A program made the position numbers and the translations under genes. From assembly GCA_027563935.2 (NCBI GenBank), contig CM050454.1, positions 25,603,501 through 25,667,500 of the forward strand: 64,000 nt of DNA, given 5' to 3'. The notes beneath the pieces are model-generated. The model did no database searches. It saw only the letters and a list, made by a program, of their open reading frames with translations, and had not been told where the DNA came from. Source of the DNA: Costus lasius (lineage: Eukaryota; Streptophyta; Magnoliopsida; Zingiberales; Costaceae). Shown piece after piece: positions 11,627 to 23,986 of the stretch. Every line of letters begins with the position of its first letter. The first letter of the stretch is position 1.

Positions 11627-11819
11627 CTAATGGTTGAGAAATCTCAAACCCATATTATTACAGTGCTTCTCATGCTTCTACTGCGCCAGAGGCTTGGTAA
11701 GCGGGTCAGCCAGATTGTCATCTGTATGAACCTTGCAGATTTTGATCTCGCCACGATCAATGATCTCCCGGATCAAGTGAAACCGTCTCTGTATGTGCTT
11801 GGACTTCTGGTGCGACCGT
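11627..11819 (-). pseudogene. C0 gag-pol C-terminal end (RNase H tail)
   Basis: The minus strand encodes the last 60 or so residues of the copia polyprotein, with the normal stop at 11627-11629. Compared with C1-C3, a CAG codon became TAG at 11678-11680, truncating the last 17 or so residues. The right edge at 11819 is the G1 insertion site; the frame continues at 62222-61731. C0 is therefore dead by nonsense mutation as well as by insertion. Confidence 0.85.
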
Positions 11820-13915
11820 TGTAACGCCCTCGATTTTTCTGAATTATGATTTAAGGTTAGAAATTCTGTTTCTGTATTTTTATCTGTTAAAATTTTGGGA
11901 TTTTTGCCTAAGTGTAGGAATTTTTCCTACAGGGCAAAAATAATTATTTTGGTTGGGGATTCGAACCCTTAACCTTGATTCTTTGCTCCTGGAATTCCTT
12001 CCATCATGGTGGCGCATATTTCTGATATTATTGGAGTGGCGCAGGGTGGTTAAGCCCAGGTAAGCCCATAAAACCGATTTTTCACTTAAGTTAACTGGGT
12101 TATTGGATCTTGGATCCGTTTGGGGTGGGAGAAAAAGAAGAATTTCGTAAGGGCTCCTCTTCCTCACGACTTTCGTTGGTTTCTTGCCCTAGCCGCCTTT
12201 GGTTGTCGCCCCTCACTGTGCTTGGCGCCTCCTGAAATTTCTGACGCTGGTGGTGGCAGACTGGTGGTGGACGAATTTCCTGGTGATCCTCTGTCTTGGC
12301 GTTTTTCTCTGTGGACGATTTTTCTGGTGAGTAATTCGATCCTAAGGAGTCTAATCCGCTAAATTGTAGATTATCATTCAATTAAAATTCGTTATTTGCA
12401 ATGATTATCCGTATGGGGTCGAATTCAAATATTTATAGGGTTTTAAAATCCTGTTCTGCTGAAATCTGCATTCTCTAATCTGACCTTTGTGTACTATAAC
12501 CCCAATATCTCATGGCCTATAGATCCATATCGCACGAAATAAATTTTGTATGAAACTAGATACATTCGGCTTTAATTTGAATATGATATCGACCATATCC
12601 GAGCTGTATTCGTATTTCAATCTGTATTGCAATCTAGCTGTACAAAATCAGTTTTCTGGAAATCTGGATTTCGACCTTTATGTGTTCGAACCATCATATC
12701 TCCCTAGGTATAGCTCGAAATCTTGTCAAATCAGTTTTATTAGATAGTAGACTCGAAGGGATTCATTTTTATTACCATATCGCCTATTTTATGTTAGTTA
12801 TTGGATCTGAAATTTGTGTCGCAATTCTGATTTACGAATCTATTTTCTGGAATTCTGAAATCCCGACCTTTCTATGTTCGAACACCCATACCTCCCCAGT
12901 TATAACTCCAAATCCGACGGATTCAGTTCTATTGGAAAGTAGATTCAAATAGCTTCATTGTGAATATCATATTGCCTATTTTAGATTACTTACTTATGCA
13001 TATGTGAAATTCGAAATTTACCTGTGCCGGACGAATATTCCTTTGTGAGAAAAATTTATCCTGTATGGTTTAATCTCTTAAATTGTGATCTGTAGTTCTT
13101 CTAAAATTATTTGCTTGATGAGAAATTATAGAGAAAACAAAATTTGGGGATTTAACTAAGAACTTAGGAAATTTTCGAAAATCATGGTTCGGGCCAATTT
13201 TGGGGCTTTTGTCATTTTCCTTCACAAACGTGCAATTAAAATTATCTGTAGTGGGGGACTGAAATTATTTTCATGAAATTTGTATGTTCTGCAAGGATTC
13301 TGAAAATTTCGCCCTTGCGGTGATTTCTTTTGACTCACGTTATTTAGGAATTTTGGGGAAGAATATTACAATGAATATCTGTATATATTTTCCTATAATT
13401 CCTAGGCTTGTTTAATTGTTTGTTATGTGAAAAATTTCTATTCTGTACATATGTTGTGAATTTTCTGAAACTTTGAATGTGTTATAACCTTTGTGAGAAC
13501 ATAGAATGGTTTGACATGAATTAAGGATAGTTGCATGAAATCTAAGGAATTCAAGGAATTCACTCATATATCACTTCTGGTTGATGGTAAAAATTATGAA
13601 GTGTGTTCAGCTTTGATTTTCTGCAAATTGTGATTTTGTTAAGGACTGGATATTGGGGTGTGTCATTTTCTGGTTTGTGAGACACTTTGGGCATGATGTG
13701 AGAATTGAGTGGTGGTTAGTCCTACTCCTCCGTTTCAGCATGATCTGTTCTGTAAAAATTATGCCCTAGTGTAGCACTCTTCCGTGTCCTTACCCTCCTT
13801 CTGTGGCGCTGTAATGGTGCTGATAGTCTACTACGACCCATGAGACACTAGTGAAGGGTAGATGTGAGCTGGTCTCACCTTCCGTTCTCCCTCCACTATT
13901 TCTGTTCTGTTCTGG

Positions 13916-14045
13916 GTATTGGAGGCCAGAGTGCCACGTCCTGACGAGATGGGGGCCACCCACTGATACCTCCTCTACCAGTATTGGAGGCCAGAGTCCC
14001 ACGTCTTGACGAGACGGGGGCCACCCACTGATACCTCCTCTACCA
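13916..14045 (+). repeat. Tandem 65-bp repeat x2 in G1 LTR
   Basis: Two 65-bp units (13916-13980 and 13981-14045) with about three differences. The core AGTGCC-ACGTC-n-GGGGGCCAC is also found, reversed, in the four-copy repeat of the G2 LTR. The same pair occurs in the 3' LTR at 60524-60653. Confidence 0.85.
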
Positions 14046-14096
14046 TTCTGTTTCTGATATGCATGCATGTCTCGTCCTCGGTAGAGGTGGGGTCAG

Positions 14097-14285
14097 ACCT
14101 TCTGTGGTCATCAGACCTTCTGTGGTCTTCAGGCCTTCTATGGCCTTTCTGTTTCCGATGTAGACTATCCGTTTGGATTCTGAAAATTCTGATTTTCTGT
14201 CTATCAGCTCTGATTTCTGTAGTTCTGTTTCGATCTGTCTGTCTATCAGCTCTGATTTTCTGTAGTTCTGTTCCGATCTGTATTA
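14097..14285 (+). repeat. Short CT-rich tandem repeats in G1 LTR
   Basis: Three units of about 20 bp built on CCTTCTGTGGTC (14097-14150) are followed by two units of about 45 bp built on CTGTCTATCAGCTCTGATTT (14196-14285). Counterparts lie in the 3' LTR near 60705-60890. Confidence 0.7.
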
Positions 14286-15117
14286 TAGATGTGTTGGGCG
14301 GTGTGATTAGTTGGAATGGGTTGGTAGACTTATATCCTACTTCATGCTTGATGCCTATTGTTATAAGTGTCTGAATTTGATTATATTTTGTTTCTGATAT
14401 GAGTGTGCATGTTAAGTGTCTTATCTGCAAGCATGATATTTTTGATGTGTACTATGGATGGCTTTTAGTGTCTTTTACTCACTGAGCTTTTTAGCTCACC
14501 CCCGTTGTTTAAATATTTTCAGGTGAGACGTCAGGACAGTGATTGCTACAGCTACTTAATTTGTTATAATGCTTGCTAATGTTTCATATAATTTCTAAGA
14601 GTTGTCTTCTAAAGATTTATCAGGCCTGCGTGCCTAACTTACTTATATGACACGTTTTATCTCCTGAGGGCTTATGCCTGTTTTCAGGATATTATATTAT
14701 AGTTGTCTCGTCTTATTGTTGGATACGAGTTTTGGAGTCATGAAAATACAATTGTTCTTATTCTGAAATGTGTAACCGAGTTATTGTTGTTTTTGGTATC
14801 TGAATAATCAGTTTCTGCAATATTTCTGAAATTTGTGTTCTCCACATATGTGTAGTGTGGACATCTGTTTTGTTCCAGGATATATGGGTCTGTGCAGCAG
14901 TAATTTGGTATACTTGCTGCCGGATTTTGTTTTCTTCTGTATTTCCGGATTTCTATTTCCTAGTAATCGATCCTACTCAGTTCTGTGCGGTTTTCAGTTC
15001 CGTAGTAATGTCCTTCGATGCCGCTTTCTTCTTGTGTTTTAATGGAAGAGTAAAAATTTTTAAAAACCCCGTATTTTACTTGTATGCGTGTGGGGTGTGA
15101 TTCTGAGGGATGTTACA

Positions 15118-15314
15118 GATGGTATCAGAGCAATATTACTAGCAATTAGAAACTCCGGGAAAGGAAAACTCTGTTTGTGTATTACTAGAAACCAAGATAG
15201 GATCTGAATATTGGAAAACTCTGTTTGTGTATTGCTAGAAACCAAAATAGGATCTGATCCGTGATTGAATATTGGTTGTTATTCTACCGTGTTATGTGAT
15301 GCAGGTATAAAAAG
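15118..15314 (+). other. G1 leader with Met-tRNA primer-binding site
   Basis: TGGTATCAGAGCA at 15120-15132 begins two bases after the LTR and matches the 3' end of plant initiator-Met tRNA, the usual minus-strand primer. A 50-bp direct repeat follows (15163-15212 and 15213-15262, with a few changes). The gag ATG is at 15315. Confidence 0.9.
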
Positions 15315-17502
15315 ATGGTGCGACCAAGATCTAGCAGTAGCAACGGTGATCAACAGTCTGATCTGAGGCAGGCCATGGAGGCTATGACTGCTATGATGCA
15401 ACAACAGAACGCATTCATCCAGCAGCAAACTCAGATGATGCAGCAGCAGCAGGCGCAGCACATGGAGGTTCAGCAACAGTTATTGCAGCGGCTGTCGCAG
15501 ACACAGCCTCAGTCACAGTCACAACCGGCTGGACAATGTATGGGTGGCGCTGGTTCTCCTCTGGGTGATGGCGCACATCAATGATATGCTCGGTTGGTTC
15601 GAGAGTTTCAGCATCTGAACCCGACTACATTTTATGGTAGTCCGGGGCCCAGAGCGGCTGAGGATTGGCTTTTGGCACTGGAAAAGATTTTCCAGGTTTT
15701 GCGCTGTGATGATGCAGACAAGCTATGTTTATCTGTCTTCATGTTGCGTGGAGATGCCGAAGACTGGTGGAAGGGAGTCGTCAGACTGGCGGCAACTGAA
15801 TCCAGAGTTGTTGATTGGCAGTACTTCATGATGAAGTTCAATGCCAAGTTTTTCCCCTCTAGCTTATCTGAGGAGCGCGAGGTGGAGTTTATTCATCTTG
15901 AGCAGGGCGACCTGACGGTGGATCAGTATGAGGCCACATTCGCTCGGTTGTCGGGGTATGCTCCTCATTTAGTCAACACCGAGGAAAGAAGAGCCAAGAA
16001 GTTTCAGCGGGGTTTGAGGAAAGACATCAGGACAAGGGTAGCTATGCTACACTTGGAGTATTATGCTGAAGTGGTAGACAGGGCTCGCACTGCTGAGAGG
16101 TGCATTGCTGAGATGGCTATTGATACTATTTCAGTCCCTGCATCTGCCCCTACTTCTGTGACTTACGCACCCACTCTGGGTGGTAAGGATAAGAAGAATT
16201 TCAAGAAAGAGAAGAAAGACAATAAGGGCAGATACAAACCTTATCAGAAGCCAGCCAGCACAGTTTCTCAGAATGGCAAGAAGTGTCTCCACTGTGGGAG
16301 CACTAAACATCAGGATAATGAGTGCTACAGGAAGACTGGCGCTTGCTTCAGATGTGGTAAGGTGGGGCATATGATTAAAGACTGTCCTATGCCGGATGCT
16401 AGAGGACAGGGTGAGAAGCCTACTGTGCAGACTCGCGTGTATGCCATCGCGGAGAGGGATGCTTCGGCTTCGAAGTCTGTGGTGGAAGGTACACTTTATG
16501 TGTTTAGTTCTTTGGCACGCATTCTTTTTGATCCTGGTGCCAATTTATCCTTTGTGTCTGCATGTTTTGCACTATGTCTGCCTGTGTTACCTAGGATACT
16601 TGATTTCTGTATTTCTGTTCATACACCTATGGGTGAGGCCGTATCTACAGATATAACATATCCTGACTGTTTGATTAAGGTTGAAGGATATGATTTACCT
16701 ATTGATTTGATTAGTCTTCCTATGAAAGACTATGACATCATTCTGGGCATGGATTGGCTGTCTGCCTATCATGCTACTTTAGATTGTTTTGAAAAGTTAA
16801 TTACTCTGCATCTAAGTGATGGACAGCAACTGGTTATCCAAGGCCGGATTTCAGAACAGGAGCCTTTGGTGATATCTCATCTGCAGGCCAGGAAGCTTTT
16901 AGCCCAGGGCTGCAAGGGGTATCTGGCGCATGTCAAGGTGCAGACTGAGCCTAATTTGGATCTGGCTAGAATTCCTGTGGTAAGAGAGTTTACTGACGTC
17001 TTCTCTGATGATTTATCTGGGTTACCACCCAGCAGAGAAGTTGAGTTTGGTATCGAGTTGTTGCCAGGCACGACACCGGTATCTAAAGCTCCTTACAAGA
17101 TGGCAACTTCAGAACTGACAGAGCTGAAGAAGCAACTGGAAGAACTATTAGAGAAGGGGTATATTCGACCCAGTGTTTCTCCATGGGGAGCACCTGTGTT
17201 ATTTGTGAAGAAGAAGGATGGTACTTTGCGCATGTGCATCGATTACCGTCAACTCAATCAAGTGACTGTTAGGAATAAGTACCCATTACCCCGTATTGAT
17301 GATCTCTTTGATCAGTTGCAGGGTGCTACTGTATTCTCTAAAATTGACCTGAGGTCTGGCTATCATCAGCTGAGAGTTCAGGAGGTGGATGTACCTAAAA
17401 CTGCATTCAGGACCAGGTATGGGCACTATGAGTTTCTTGTTATGTCCTTTGGACTGACAAATGCCCCTGCAGTGTTTATGGATCTGATGAACAAGGTATT
17501 TC
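15315..17502 (+). pseudogene. G1 gag-pol, first part (gag to RT), one nonsense codon
   Basis: Ty3/gypsy polyprotein, amino half. Order: a Gln-rich N-terminal segment; the gag capsid-like core (from about 15594); two CCHC zinc knuckles (around 16286-16385); retropepsin with Asp-Pro-Gly-Ala in Leu-Phe-Asp-Pro-Gly-Ala-Asn; then the start of reverse transcriptase. The frame has a single stop, TGA at 15582-15584, where G2 has Arg; a CGA to TGA change would explain it. At 17502 the C2 element enters 11 or so codons before the RT Phe-Ile-Asp-Asp. With the insert and one copy of the duplication discounted, both halves share one frame of 1524 codons including the stop. The 10 codons from 17503 are C2 sequence. 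Confidence 0.92.
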
Positions 17503-19173
17503 TGAAAGGTCCCCACAAGGGGGCGAAACCCTAACTCATAGGCGCATATGGGAATGAAAGCAGCGGAAAGGGGGTTTCTAGATCTTGCATGCTGTATGAT
17601 TAACAAAAATGACCCAATTGCAAATAGAAAAGGATCATACCATAGCCATTTCTAGATGGCGCCTTGGAAGCAAAGATCAAACTTGATCTTCTCCAGAGGT
17701 GACGCACACAGTTGATGTCGCCTACTCCCTTTGCGATCCTTGTGCTAGCAAGGCCCAAAGATGTCCTTGTCGAGTGGAAGGGAAGAGATGTCTTGGCTTG
17801 GCGATTCTTTTCTTCCTCCTCGTCGAGCTCTTCACCACCGTATGTTCTCTCGTCAAGAGCAAGAGACAAGGCGACTAACGAAAAGAGGAAAGGCGTGAAC
17901 GTGAGAGAGGGTCACGTAAGAGAAGTGCTATCTAAAAATAGCATGCCACTTCTCTTCATGCGATCATGGGTTTACCCATTCGCAAACTCCACTTCACCCT
18001 TGAACCATGCGCTCATTCATGAGCCGGTTCACTTGAATTTGGTTCAATAACCAAATAAACCAAGCCATAAGTCCAGATCACATTAAAACCCTAAGGTACT
18101 TGATCTGACCGTTCATCTCCCGATGCTCCTGATCTCACCGATCCAGCATCCATTCTCTCAATCGAAGCTTACCGATCTCAAGCCCTAATCAATCAAACAT
18201 GATCAGACTAGATCTCACTTACAATCAGAGATTAAATCCCTTTAAACTGAACCTGAACAATTCAGTCCACACGATCTGACTCAAGTAAGCCATATCATCA
18301 AATTGTGCGACCCTGAGGGTTTCCTTTAAATGTCGGTAACGATAACTCACGTTATCACGATCAGTGAGGGGTATCTAGCAACACATCACTGTCTCCCGAT
18401 ATAAAGAAAAGAGTCTTCCAAGACTACACCCAAAAACAGCACAAGTGTGAACCAACTCACAAGGCATGCATAAATCCTTTGCCACTGGATGTTCTTATTG
18501 GACAAGCGTGTCAAGCTTGTAACTCCAAGATGATGAGCATGATTAGATCAGATGAACATAGTCACCTGGGTATGGCCATACACTATTCTCAATCATCTCA
18601 TCCAGGGGGCCCCTTTAGAACATCACACTCCAATTAAGGAGACGGCAATCCTTTGTCTATCACTAGTGCCCTAACCTGACTCAAGCTCACCATCCAAGAT
18701 AGCCTATAATCATTATGTTTCAAATGATATTGAACTAACTCAAAATAATGACAATCATCATTTAGAAAACACAAGTGATCTCAAGTCAGAGGAAATGTGC
18801 CACTTGTCGCAATCAAGGATTATTCACATTGTGACAAACAATTGAATATCCTAGTAGGGTCTGTCCAGTACATCCAATGTACCCATGAGTCTACCTCTTA
18901 TTCCATGCTCGAAGCATCCTATAAGATTAGAACACATATTAGTCTCAATCATATCAAGGCTGTCTCATGTTCACCAAGATATATCGACTAAGGACATTAC
19001 AGCATGTCAGCCTAGCTGAACAGCTTTGAGACATTATTCAGAAGTACAATTATTGCAGCAGACAATATAACAACCTGAATAACAACCATGCCTTTATAAA
19101 CATAAGAGTTTATTACATGATACTGATACAATCCCAAGGCCTCAAACATTAGCCTTAAGGGCATACCCCAACA
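17503..19173 (-). repeat. C2 3' LTR
   Basis: A complete 1671-bp LTR in reverse, TGAAAGGTCCCC to ACCCCAACA. Hairpin B is 18341-18356 (sense loop GTGA) and hairpin A is 18362-18391. The partner LTR is 45184-46742 plus 55898-56008 (1670 bp). Confidence 0.95.
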
Positions 19174-19193
19174 ATCTCCCACTTGCACTTAAT

Positions 19194-20850
19194 CTAATGG
19201 TTGAGAAATCTCAAACCCATATTATTACAGTGCTTCTCATGCTTCTGCTGCGCCAGAGGCTTGGTAAGCGGGTCTGCCAGATTGTCATATGTATGTACCT
19301 TGCAGACTCTGATCTCGCCACGATCTATGATCTCCCTGATCAAGTGAAACCGTCTCTGTATGTGCTTGGACTTCTGGTGCGACCGTGGTTCCTTTGCTTG
19401 TGCGATTGCTCCAGTGTTATCACAGAAGATAACCAAAGGATCTGCACTCGAAGGAACAACACCAAGTTCTCTCACGAACTTACGAATCCACACTGCCTCC
19501 TTGGATGCTTCCGAGGCTGCAACATACTCGGCTTCTGTTGTGGAATCAGCAACAGTTGACTGTTTGAAACTCTTCCACACCACTGCTCCTCCATTCAAGC
19601 TAAAAACATAGCCTGATTGCGATCGGAAATCATCCTGGTCTGACTGGAACGAAGCGTCAGTATATCCTTCAATACTGAGTTCTTCCTGACCACCATATAT
19701 CAAGAACATATCTTTGGTCCTCCGCAGATATTTTAAAATGTTCTTGACTGCAATCCAGTGCGTCATACCTGGATTACTTTGGAACCGACTGGTCACGCTT
19801 AACCCGTAAGCAACGTCTGGGCGAGTACACAACATCGCATACATAATGGATCCAATAGCCGAAGCATAAGGCGTATTGTCCATTTCATCTTTCTCAGTCT
19901 GTGTTTGTGGACACTGACTCTTCGAAAGATTCAGACCATGTCTGACTGGAAGATATCCTCTTTTAGAATTCTCTAAATGAAATCTCTCCAGGACTTTATC
20001 GATGTAAGTACTCTGGCACAGCCCGAGAAGCCTCTTAGATCTATCCCTGTAGATCTTCACACCTAACACATAGGCTGCTTCTCCTAGATCTTTCATCTGG
20101 AAACATTTCCTTAACCATGCCTTTACGGCATGCATTTCAGGAATGTCATTTCCAATGATCAAGATATCATCGACGTAGAGGACTAGGAAAGTAATCACGC
20201 TCCCACTAAACCTCTTATATACACACGGGTCATCCTCGTTCTTGATGAAACCAAACTCAGAGATTGATTCATCAAAACGAATATTCCAGCTTCTAGATGC
20301 TTGTTTAAGTCCATAAATAGACTTCTTTAACTTGCATATCTTATGACGATCTGATGGATTAGTGAAACCTTCTGGTTGTGTCATATACACATCCTCATCC
20401 AGATTTCCATTAAAGAAAGCTGTCTTCACATCCATTTGCCAAATCTCATAATCATAATATGCAGCTATCGCGAAAAGAATCCGAATAGACTTAAACATAG
20501 CTACAGGTGAGAAAGTTTCATCATAATCTATCCCGTAGATTTGTTTGAAACCTTTCGCAACTAGCCTGCCTTTATAGGTAACCACGTTACCATCCATGTC
20601 AATCTTCTTCTTGAAGATCCATTTACAGCCTATAGGGATAACTCCCGGAGGCGGATCAACCAAATCCCAAACTTGGTTATCTGACATGGAGTCCATCTCG
20701 GCGCGCATAGCTTCAAGCCATCTCGCTGACTCCGGTCCACTGACCGCATCCGCATAAGTGAGGGGTTCATCATTATCAATGATGTAGACTCCGTCATAGC
20801 GCTCAGGCTGTCGACGGATCCTTCCCGATCTTCGCAGTTCCCGTGATATC
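19194..20850 (-). pseudogene. C2 gag-pol, second part (RT and RNase H)
   Basis: The carboxyl 551 residues of the copia polyprotein. Reverse transcriptase holds Tyr-Val-Asp-Asp-Ile-Leu (near 20170-20185). RNase H follows, with Tyr-Thr-Asp-Ala and Thr-Glu-Ala-Glu-Tyr, and a C-terminal Leu-Asn-His end. No stop or frameshift occurs. It is separated from the amino part (41111-43338) only by gypsy G2, which entered between the integrase C-terminal region and RT. It cannot be expressed as one protein now. Confidence 0.93.
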
Positions 20851-21921
20851 TGTAACATCCCACATTCTTAACCCCAAACAAATGGCACAATTCACAAATG
20901 ATACAGGATGTTTCATATAAGATCGATCATATGCTAGGTAAAACCGAGTTCAAGAAAACACGATCTGAAAAATTTCATAAATCCATACACACAAATTCAC
21001 AAAACTCAAATCTCATAAGGGTACCTGCCACCATGCAATCCTTGCACTAGACATATGCAAGGCAACAGTTATATCAAAACCGATTCAAAATTCATAAAAT
21101 CCATAAAGGTACCTGCCACCAGGCAATACTTGCACTAGACATATGCAAGTTACAGGGTATATCAAAACCGATTGCACGGGATATACAACAAGCCGAAATT
21201 CAAAACAAAATCACAAAAATCAATTTTATAAACCCATACCAAACACCGAAACCAGGCTGAAGCCCGCGGTGACACAAAAATCAAACTCAGTTAACTGCCA
21301 CAATCTGGCAACACAATTTCACATAGTTCACATGGTTCACATCACATAGTTCACATAGTTCATATAAATCATATGGTTTAGCCACAACCGGCTCCAGAAA
21401 ATTTTAGCATAAAAGTTCTTAAGCAGCAAACATAATATCCACGCCAATGTTACTCATGAAATGCGCCCCTGCTCTATGCCTGAAAATAGTGAGGGGTGAG
21501 CTACACAGCCCAGTGAGTGGATAGTCTAAATCGACCATCCATAACATACACTCAAAAATATAGGCAGATTATTTTAAAAATCTTTAACAAGAACATTATG
21601 TCAACATATAACAAAATAAAGAAACAGAAATCATATAGACAGTCAGATGTACACACTAGCATATAACAAACTCATGTTCACAAACTCAGGTTTTAGAGTT
21701 TTACTCTAACCCAATTAAACACATATATTTTAAACCAACTAAACACATAACAACTTAGGTTCACAAACTCAGGTTCTAGAGTTATACTCTAAACCACTAA
21801 ACACACCAACACATAAGCAACCTAGTTGTCCAGCATATTCAGTAGTGACCAATATGGTCTAACCCGGCTTGGCCAAAGCACTGGGAGCCGCATGCAACAC
21901 ATAAACATGGATAGTGAGTAG

Positions 21922-22197
21922 AATCAAGAGGTGGCCCCCGCCAGGTCACGACGTGGCACTTTGCTCCCTCACCCCATAACACATCAGAGTGATGACATCA
22001 AGAGGTGGCCCCTGTCTGATCAAGACATGGCACTTTGCGTCTTATATCACCCTGTCACATAAAGAGTAATGACATCAAGAGGTGGCCCCTGTCTAATCAA
22101 GACATGGCACTTTGCGTCTTATATTACCCCATCACATAAAAGAGTTATGACATCAAGAGGTGGCCCCTGTCCGACCAAGACATGGCACTTTGCGTCA
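21922..22197 (-). repeat. Four-copy repeat of about 76 bp in G2 LTR
   Basis: Units begin at 21922, 21996, 22073 and 22151. Each contains ATCAAGAGGTGGCCCC, a 10-12 base linker and ACATGGCACTTTG (ACGTGG in the first). The last is partial. The same module stands at 39070-39345 in the other LTR. G1's 65-bp repeat has the same core on the opposite strand. Confidence 0.85.
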
Positions 22198-22929
22198 AAA
22201 ACCCGTTCTCCCAAAAGGTTCCTACTGGACAACAGACATATCTTATTTCATATTTCACATAGGTGAACATATTTCACAAAGGTGGACTCCTAAGTGTCAA
22301 CTAGACTCTAGGATAGTCATCACAAAAATCATATCGGGCAGGCTGAACATCAACCCCCATCACAATAATCATAATAGGCAGGCTGAACATCAACCTCCTC
22401 ACATATCACAATACAGGGCTGAAATTCAAACCCTTAACATAACACATAAGGACTATCCCCTTGAGCTCATAGTTACACCTAGCCTTAGTCCTAACCAACA
22501 CATAACACATAATATTCAAAATTCTCATAATCACATAATTTTCAAAAATCTCATAACCACATAATGTTCACAATTTACATAACAACATAATATTCCAAAA
22601 ATCACATAAACACCTAATATTCAAAAATCACATAATTACATAATATTAACAATCATATAATGTAGTGTGGTCCTTAGGTTTCATGCTGATTAGTTCAGTC
22701 AAACCTTACTAGGTTATCATCCAAATTTCTCAAACAATTTCTCAATAATGCAGTTAACAAGTATCCATAAAATCAACATAAAATGTAAAACATGTATTCT
22801 TACTAACGGGATAAAATCACTGATTTAATACTCAAAATTCATACTAAAAATATATCTAGATAACAAGGATTTCATACTCAAAATTCAATGATTTAATGCT
22901 ACCAAAATTCCCTATAAAAACACCTTAAA

Positions 22930-23190
22930 TTTCATTCGGTTTTCATAATTAAATCAAATTTCAGTTTTCATAACAATTATCAAGATTATTTCGGTTTTCA
23001 TAATTAACATCAAAATTCGGTTTTCATACCAATTATCAAGATCAATTCGGTTTTCATAATTAATATCTAAATTCGGTTTTCATACCAATCATCAAGATCA
23101 ATTCGGTTTACATGGAAAATTAGGTTTTCATGGAGAAATACAATTCGGTTCTCATGAATAACAATGCCCTAAATTCGGTTTTCATACCTT
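22930..23190 (-). repeat. Interspersed TTCGGTTTTCATA motif cluster in G2 LTR
   Basis: About ten copies of AATTCGGTTTTCATA or close variants occur at irregular 20-35 base spacing, alternating with AT-rich linkers (AATTAATATC, CCAATTATCAAGATC). The duplicate cluster in the other LTR is about 40078-40338. It could be a cluster of binding sites or a decayed tandem array. Confidence 0.7.
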
Positions 23191-23986
23191 ACATACACTT
23201 CTTAATTACGGTTTTAACATGGTAAAATTTCCAAAATTTCCAATCCATTCAATATATCAATTAACACAACTAAGTTCATAGGTCAAACAAGACATTCCAC
23301 TCACCTTGAACCGTGAATACTAATAAGAAAACCCTTCCAAAAATTCGTCTAGAGTCTTGCCACCACCAAGGGAAAAGAACGCCACCCAAATCAAAGATGC
23401 CGGCCAAGGAAAAGGAAGAGGAAGAGGAAAATCGTCCAAGCCTTCAAAGAAATCGCCCCCTCCTTCCTAGCCGTCGCCCAAGTTTTTCTTCAAGCCCAAA
23501 AGTCGCCAACTCTCTACCCTAACCGAAATTACCTACTTAAATTTCGGTTTTTAAGGTTTTAACCCTCTAACCAATTAATTCAAAAAGGGTTTAACCCATT
23601 AACCCATTAATTCAACCATTAACTTAACGAAAATCCAATAAGGTCTAATTAACATCCAATAAGGGTTTAATTAACCAATAAGGTCTAATTAATTAACTTA
23701 CAAGCTCTAATTAATTAACTTACAATTTACAACCCATAAATCCTAATTAATTTATCATGAACAACCAATGATAATTTATCATAAATTAACAACCAATAAT
23801 CAAATAAATAATCTCTAATTAATTTACAATAAATTAACAACCAAAAATCTCTAGTTAATTAACTATTAACAACCAATACATAGAAAAATATCACAGTCAA
23901 TAATTTTATTTAAATCCAAATAATGCTTACCAGGACTTAAGATCCTTGGATCTTACATCCCTCCCTCCTTATAAAGCTTTAGTCCT

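Larger units (their letters stand above)
11820..15117 (+). repeat. G1 5' LTR
   Basis: A 3298-bp LTR, TGTAACGCCCTCG to GGGATGTTACA. It is AT-rich with several internal tandem duplications (13916-14045, 14097-14150, 14196-14285). Its 3' partner at 58427-61725 is about 99.3 percent identical by hand count; roughly 17 of 23 differences are transitions. It contains no credible ORF. Confidence 0.95.
20851..23957 (-). repeat. G2 3' LTR
   Basis: A 3107-bp LTR in reverse, TGTAACATCCCAC to GATCTTACA. It is strongly AT-rich. It holds a four-unit repeat at 21922-22197 and a run of ten TTCGGTTTTCAT-like motifs at about 22930-23190. The polypurine tract (TCCCTCCCTCCTT on the plus strand) adjoins it at 23958. 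Confidence 0.93.

Noticed and set aside
14006..14430. Frames of 122 and 151 codons in the G1 LTR (again at 60583-61038)
   Set aside because: They arise from CT-rich tandem repeats read on both strands; repetitive peptides and no domain.
17503..17534. A fused C-terminal tail on the G1 polyprotein
   Set aside because: The last codons are simply the edge of the C2 LTR read in the G1 frame.
22069..22564. Frames of 65 and 134 codons in the G2 LTR (again at 39217-39712)
   Set aside because: The peptides merely translate the tandem repeat and AT-rich sequence, and they occur only because the LTR is duplicated.
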